In this document: piece after piece, positions 60,094-64,000 of the stretch
How positions within the stretch are numbered: the stretch's first letter is position 1
Layout: every line of letters starts with the position of its first letter
NCBI GenBank assembly: GCA_001803395.1
Contig: MHBU01000027.1
Coordinates: 1 to 64,000 of the forward strand
Direction: 5' to 3'
Length of the DNA: 64,000 nucleotides
From: Methylotenera sp. RIFCSPLOWO2_02_FULL_45_14
Lineage (GTDB): Bacteria > Pseudomonadota > Gammaproteobacteria > Burkholderiales > Methylophilaceae
Notes under the pieces: generated by a model
Databases searched by the model: none
What the model was told of the DNA's origin: nothing
What the model saw: the letters and a program-made list of their open reading frames with translations, nothing else
Translations under genes and position numbers: made by a program

Positions 60094-60918
60094 CTACAAA
60101 ATGCTTATTTCAGCACTTTGGCCCCACAACTGGCTAATTACCTGCTTTGCATCGTTAGCTTCACTATTGGTCCAAAATTGCACTTGGGTGAGCTGATTAT
60201 TATCCGAAAGCAAATCAAGCGCTAATAAACGCTGTTGTAAATGCTTAGCTACCGCCGCACCTGTATCAATCAGCGTGACATCTGATCCAACCACTTGTTC
60301 TATCAAAGCTCGCGCAAACGGGTAATGGGTACAGCCCAGCACGATGGTATCTGCACCTGCATCCAGCAGTGGCCGGCAATACTGCTCCACTAAGCGCAAA
60401 GTATTTTCGGCAGCGATTTCACCGCGTTCTATGCACTCTACCAGCCCCACGCAAGCTTGCGTGACTACTTTGACATTACGACCGTAACTTTCGAGCAAGC
60501 CCGCGAACTGAGCGCTTTTAAGCGTACCCGTGGTCGCAAGCACGCCGATGATGCCATTTTTACTGGCTTCTGCCGCTGGCTTTACTGCGGGTTCCATGCC
60601 GATAATTGGAATATGGTTCGGCAGTGTGTATTTTGCACGCATGGCGTCAATCGCTGCTGCGGTAGCGGTATTACAGGCGACCACAATCACTTTTGCATCT
60701 TTAGCGATTAGAAAATCTGCAATTTCAAAACAACGTGCCTGGATTTCTGCGGGGGTTTTATTGCCATAAGGGGCGTACTTGCTATCCGCCACATACAACA
60801 ATTGTTCAAATGGCAGTAAGGCATGAATGTGCTTCAACACAGAAATACCACCCACGCCTGAGTCGAATACGGCAATTGGTCGATCCTTCATAGCATGAGT
60901 GGTAGATTGAGCAGTCAT
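60094..60918 (-). CDS. murI: glutamate racemase
   Basis: PIAVFDSGVGGISVLKHIHALLP ... VVACNTATAAAID ... LGCTHYPFA. The true start is one of the internal Mets (60918 or 60891), not 60975. Confidence 0.95.
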   Translation of the reverse strand: MTAQSTTHAMKDRPIAVFDSGVGGISVLKHIHALLPFEQLLYVADSKYAPYGNKTPAEIQARCFEIADFLIAKDAKVIVVACNTATAAAIDAMRAKYTLPNHIPIIGMEPAVKPAAEASKNGIIGVLATTGTLKSAQFAGLLESYGRNVKVVTQACVGLVECIERGEIAAENTLRLVEQYCRPLLDAGADTIVLGCTHYPFARALIEQVVGSDVTLIDTGAAVAKHLQQRLLALDLLSDNNQLTQVQFWTNSEANDAKQVISQLWGQSAEISIL

Positions 60919-60978
60919 AGCAAGGCGGTCATCAGTTACAATACGCAGATTATAGATGAATATCACTACAAGCAAGCT

Positions 60979-61527
60979 ATGGCAAATAGACTAAGTAAAA
61001 TTTACACGCGCACCGGCGACGATGGCACTACAGGGCTAGGTGACGGCAGCCGCATTAACAAAGACAGCATTCGTGTTGATGCAATGGGTGATGTGGATGA
61101 GTTAAATTCAGTCATCGGTTTAATACTGACTGAACCCATCCCTGGCAATTTAAAAGCTATGCTCACAAAAATTCAGCATGATTTATTTAATCTAGGTGGC
61201 GAAATTTGCATTCCAGGTTATGTGATTTTGCAACAAGCGCGCATTGATGATTTAGAGCAGGCAATAGACACACTGAATGACGATTTAAAGCCGCTAAAAG
61301 AGTTTATTTTACCTGGTGGCACTAAAGCCGCAGCTTTTTGCCATCTTGCGCGCACTATTTGCCGCCGTGCAGAGCGCAAACTGATTCAGTTGCACCGCAA
61401 TGAAAAAGTCACTGAAATTTCACTAAAGTATTTAAACCGCCTGTCTGATTTACTATTTGTGCTGTGCCGCGTTTTTAACAAAGAGGCTGGCATCAGCGAT
61501 GTACTGTGGAAAAATGAGCAAGCTTAA
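60979..61527 (+). CDS. PduO-type cob(I)yrinic acid a,c-diamide (corrinoid) adenosyltransferase
   Basis: MANRLSKIYTRTGDDGTTGLGDGSRINKDSIRVDAMGDVDELNSVIG ... HLARTICRRAERKL. Confidence 0.94.
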   Translation: MANRLSKIYTRTGDDGTTGLGDGSRINKDSIRVDAMGDVDELNSVIGLILTEPIPGNLKAMLTKIQHDLFNLGGEICIPGYVILQQARIDDLEQAIDTLNDDLKPLKEFILPGGTKAAAFCHLARTICRRAERKLIQLHRNEKVTEISLKYLNRLSDLLFVLCRVFNKEAGISDVLWKNEQA

Positions 61528-61547
61528 ATTTAAGCTATAATTTCACT

Positions 61548-62981
61548 ATGATAAGAAAACTGTTCAACAAAATTTTTAAACCCAAACTCGCTAAAACGGG
61601 GCATGTAAAACCCGAGCGCGATCAATCAGAAACCCAAAAATCACAGCACTCAAGTCGCCCCATACTAGGCACAAAGAAATCTGCCAAAAGAAACAATAGT
61701 GGTAAAGATAGTGCCGTCATCATTGCGTACAAAAAACATCAGATAGACCGCAGCCTATTGAGTAGTGCTGCGCATAGAACGATTGAAGGCTTGCAAAAAG
61801 CGGGCTTTGAAGCCTTTATCGTTGGTGGCGCAGTGCGTGATTTATTACTGAAACGCATTCCTAAAGATTTTGATATTGCCACAGATGCCACTCCTGAAGA
61901 AGTCAACCGTGTGTTTAGACGTTCGCGTATTATTGGGCGACGCTTTCGCTTAGTCCATGTGTTGTTTGGCGATGAAACGATTGAGGTTTCCACTTTCCGC
62001 GGCCATCATGAAACACAAGGGGATGCGCATACTAACGAGAGCGGCCGCATTATTCGCGATAACATTTTTGGTAGCCTGGAAGAAGACGCAGCGCGGCGCG
62101 ACTTTACTGCCAACGCACTTTACTACGACCCAACCAGCCAAGAAGTACTCGATTTCCACCAAGGCTTTGCGGATATTCAAGCAGGTGTTTTGCGCATGAT
62201 AGGCAAACCCGAAACACGCTACGCAGAAGACCCGGTGCGCATGCTACGCGTGGTGCGGCTATCTGCAAAGCTGGGGTTACGTATTGACCCTGCTACGATG
62301 GCGCCCATTGCCAAGATGGCGGACTTATTGCAAGACGTGCCTCCCAGCCGCTTGTTTGATGAAATGCTGAAATTATTCCTCTCAGGTCATGCCATTGAAA
62401 GCGTCAGTGCACTACGCGAGCAACACTTACATCACGGCTTGCTGCCGATGCTCGATGTCGTATTAGAGCAGCCAATGGGTGAGCGTTTTGTCATGTTAGC
62501 GCTGCATAATACGGATGATCGCATCGCGTCGGGCAAGTCAGCCAATCCCAGTTTTTTGTTTGCCACCTTACTATGGCATGAAGTATTAGCCGCTTGGGAA
62601 ACTTATAAAGCTGAAGCACCCCCAATACCCGCTCTACACATGGCGATGAGTGAAGTAATTGCCACACAGGCAGAAAAATTAGCCATTCATAACCGCTACA
62701 CCGCAACCATGAAAGAAATCTGGGGCATGCAACCGCGCTTTGAACAACGTGCTGGCAAACGCCCTTTTGGCTTACTTACGCACCCACGCTACCGTGCTGG
62801 CTATGATTTTTTGTTACTGCGCTGCGAATCAGGGGAATTGCCTGCAGAGCTAGGCGAATGGTGGACAACATTTGCCAACGCCGAAGGTGATGCCCGCGCC
62901 GCCATGTTGCAAGCGGATACCGCACCTAAAAAACGTAAAAAAAGAAACCGTAAAAAATCCAGCGCCACTATAGAAGCATGA
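61548..62981 (+). CDS. pcnB: poly(A) polymerase I
   Basis: AFIVGGAVRDLLLKRIPKDFDIATDATPEEVNRVFRRSRIIGRRFRLVHV; basic C-terminal tail KKRKKRNRKKSS. Confidence 0.95.
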   Translation: MIRKLFNKIFKPKLAKTGHVKPERDQSETQKSQHSSRPILGTKKSAKRNNSGKDSAVIIAYKKHQIDRSLLSSAAHRTIEGLQKAGFEAFIVGGAVRDLLLKRIPKDFDIATDATPEEVNRVFRRSRIIGRRFRLVHVLFGDETIEVSTFRGHHETQGDAHTNESGRIIRDNIFGSLEEDAARRDFTANALYYDPTSQEVLDFHQGFADIQAGVLRMIGKPETRYAEDPVRMLRVVRLSAKLGLRIDPATMAPIAKMADLLQDVPPSRLFDEMLKLFLSGHAIESVSALREQHLHHGLLPMLDVVLEQPMGERFVMLALHNTDDRIASGKSANPSFLFATLLWHEVLAAWETYKAEAPPIPALHMAMSEVIATQAEKLAIHNRYTATMKEIWGMQPRFEQRAGKRPFGLLTHPRYRAGYDFLLLRCESGELPAELGEWWTTFANAEGDARAAMLQADTAPKKRKKRNRKKSSATIEA

Positions 62982-63463
62982 TGAAACAAGCGTTTGTTGC
63001 ACTTGGGAGCAATTTAGAAAACCCTATAGAACAAGTACAAAAAGCGTTCGTTGCTTTAAGTCATTTACCTGGAACACGGCTAGTTAAACAATCATCACTC
63101 TACCGAACAGCACCCATTGATTGTATTGATGCTGCACCAGATTTTATTAACGCCGTGGCAGAAATTGAGACTGAACTGTCGCCACAAGTATTGCTCGATG
63201 CCTTACATAAAATTGAAAATGGGGCAGGACGTGAGCGTCCTTATATCAACGCACCGCGCGTGCTAGATTGCGACTTATTGTTATACGAAAATGTAGTGCT
63301 AAATACAGTTAAACTCACGCTGCCGCACCCGCGCATGCATACGCGCGGCTTTGTCTTGCTGCCACTATTTGAAATCGCACCGCATCTTATTTTGCCAAAT
63401 CATGGCAAAATAGCGCCATTGATTACGCCCGAGTTATCTTTGGGCATTAACAGACTTCCTTAA
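62978..63463 (+). CDS. folK: 2-amino-4-hydroxy-6-hydroxymethyldihydropteridine diphosphokinase
   Basis: AFVALGSNLENP ... RPYINAPRVLDCDLLLYENVV ... LPHPRMHTRGFVLLPL. Confidence 0.95.
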   Translation: MMKQAFVALGSNLENPIEQVQKAFVALSHLPGTRLVKQSSLYRTAPIDCIDAAPDFINAVAEIETELSPQVLLDALHKIENGAGRERPYINAPRVLDCDLLLYENVVLNTVKLTLPHPRMHTRGFVLLPLFEIAPHLILPNHGKIAPLITPELSLGINRLP

Positions 63464-63475
63464 GCTTACAAAAAC

Positions 63476-64000
63476 ATGAGCATTTTTAATAAATTCCCTT
63501 ACATCGTCGTTGAAGGCCCCATTGGCAGCGGAAAAACTACGCTCGCAAAAATGTTGGCGGATAAATTTCCAGTGGATTATTTATCTGAAAAAGCTGAGTC
63601 CAACCCGTTTTTACCGCGCTTTTATCAAGATGCGCAGCGCTATGGTTTACCGACACAGCTGTTCTTTTTATTTCAGCGTGCCAACCAAATTAAAGATATT
63701 AGTCAGCGCGACATGTTTGCCAAGCCAATTGTTGCGGACTTTTTTTTAGAAAAAGATCCGATATTTGCACGGCTGAATTTAGATGATGAAGAATATGCGT
63801 TGTATCATCAAATCTATCAACATTTACAGTTAAAGGCGCCCAAGCCTGATTTGGTCATTTACTTGCAAACGCCAATTGATGCATTGGCGGAGCGCGTTGA
63901 GGCGCGCAACGTAAGCTATGAACAAGATATTCCACGCGAATATTTAGAACGTTTAGCCAATGCTTATAGCGAGTTTTTTCATAACTACGATACTTCGCCA
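63476..64000 (+). CDS. deoxynucleoside kinase family protein (3'-truncated by the window end)
   Basis: ATG 63476 gives MSIFNKFPYIVVEGPIGSGKTTLAKMLADKFPVDYLSEKAESNPFLPRFYQD ... PDLVIYLQTPIDALAERVEARN; open to the window end and absent from the track because no stop codon is reached. Confidence 0.92.
   Translation, partial: MSIFNKFPYIVVEGPIGSGKTTLAKMLADKFPVDYLSEKAESNPFLPRFYQDAQRYGLPTQLFFLFQRANQIKDISQRDMFAKPIVADFFLEKDPIFARLNLDDEEYALYHQIYQHLQLKAPKPDLVIYLQTPIDALAERVEARNVSYEQDIPREYLERLANAYSEFFHNYDTSP

Noticed and set aside
60068-60100. Possible mobile-element remnant (gtaacgacaggaccaatgcgccctaca) near the murI end
   Set aside because: Resembles GTAGGGCGCA-type repeat tails, but no partner arm or second copy is visible in the window.
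1-64000. CRISPR arrays, tRNA/rRNA genes, prophage or IS transposases
   Set aside because: None recognised on reading intergenic regions and the ORF translations; short non-coding RNAs cannot be excluded without Infernal/tRNAscan.

Overview
This 64 kb window looks like a chromosomal segment of a moderately AT-rich betaproteobacterium. I suspect Methylophilaceae (Methylotenera-like) from gene order and codon style, but this is unproven. Most of it is ordinary core genome. From left to right it contains: the 5' part of prfB with its programmed frameshift (-), arsC, a DUF47/Pit phosphate transporter pair, Pho-box-pstSCAB, a GT4 glycosyltransferase, a PAP2 phosphatase, and glmM-folP-ftsH-rlmE/yhbY-DUF4149-greA-carBA. 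Next come a DUF2238 gene plus an mgtA-type P-ATPase between carA and dapB, then dapB-bamE/fur, recN-nadK, a sulfatase-family protein, hrcA-hemH, and hldD-gmhA-hldE-waaF with acetyltransferase and glycosyltransferase genes. A minus-strand surface-glycan operon follows (HAD, frameshifted DPM/ArnC-like GT2, CDP-glycerol-type transferase, aldolase-fusion protein, KdsB-like cytidylyltransferase, GT2). After it come eda-edd, an LPS inner-core decoration cluster (NodU/WapO-like carbamoyltransferase, several WaaP/InaA-like kinases, a SAM methyltransferase, waaG, divergent waaC), a sigma32-like promoter with grpE-dnaK-dnaJ, murI/cobalamin adenosyltransferase, pcnB-folK, and a partial deoxynucleoside kinase. 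The best candidate for something undescribed is the 39.2-45.1 kb operon. It pairs a DRE-TIM aldolase fused to a DUF115/MAF-like domain with a divergent CMP-sugar synthetase, a HAD phosphatase and a CDP-glycerol-type transferase, which could be a pathway for an unusual CMP-activated ulosonic-acid-type sugar. I saw no tRNA, rRNA, CRISPR or transposase genes.
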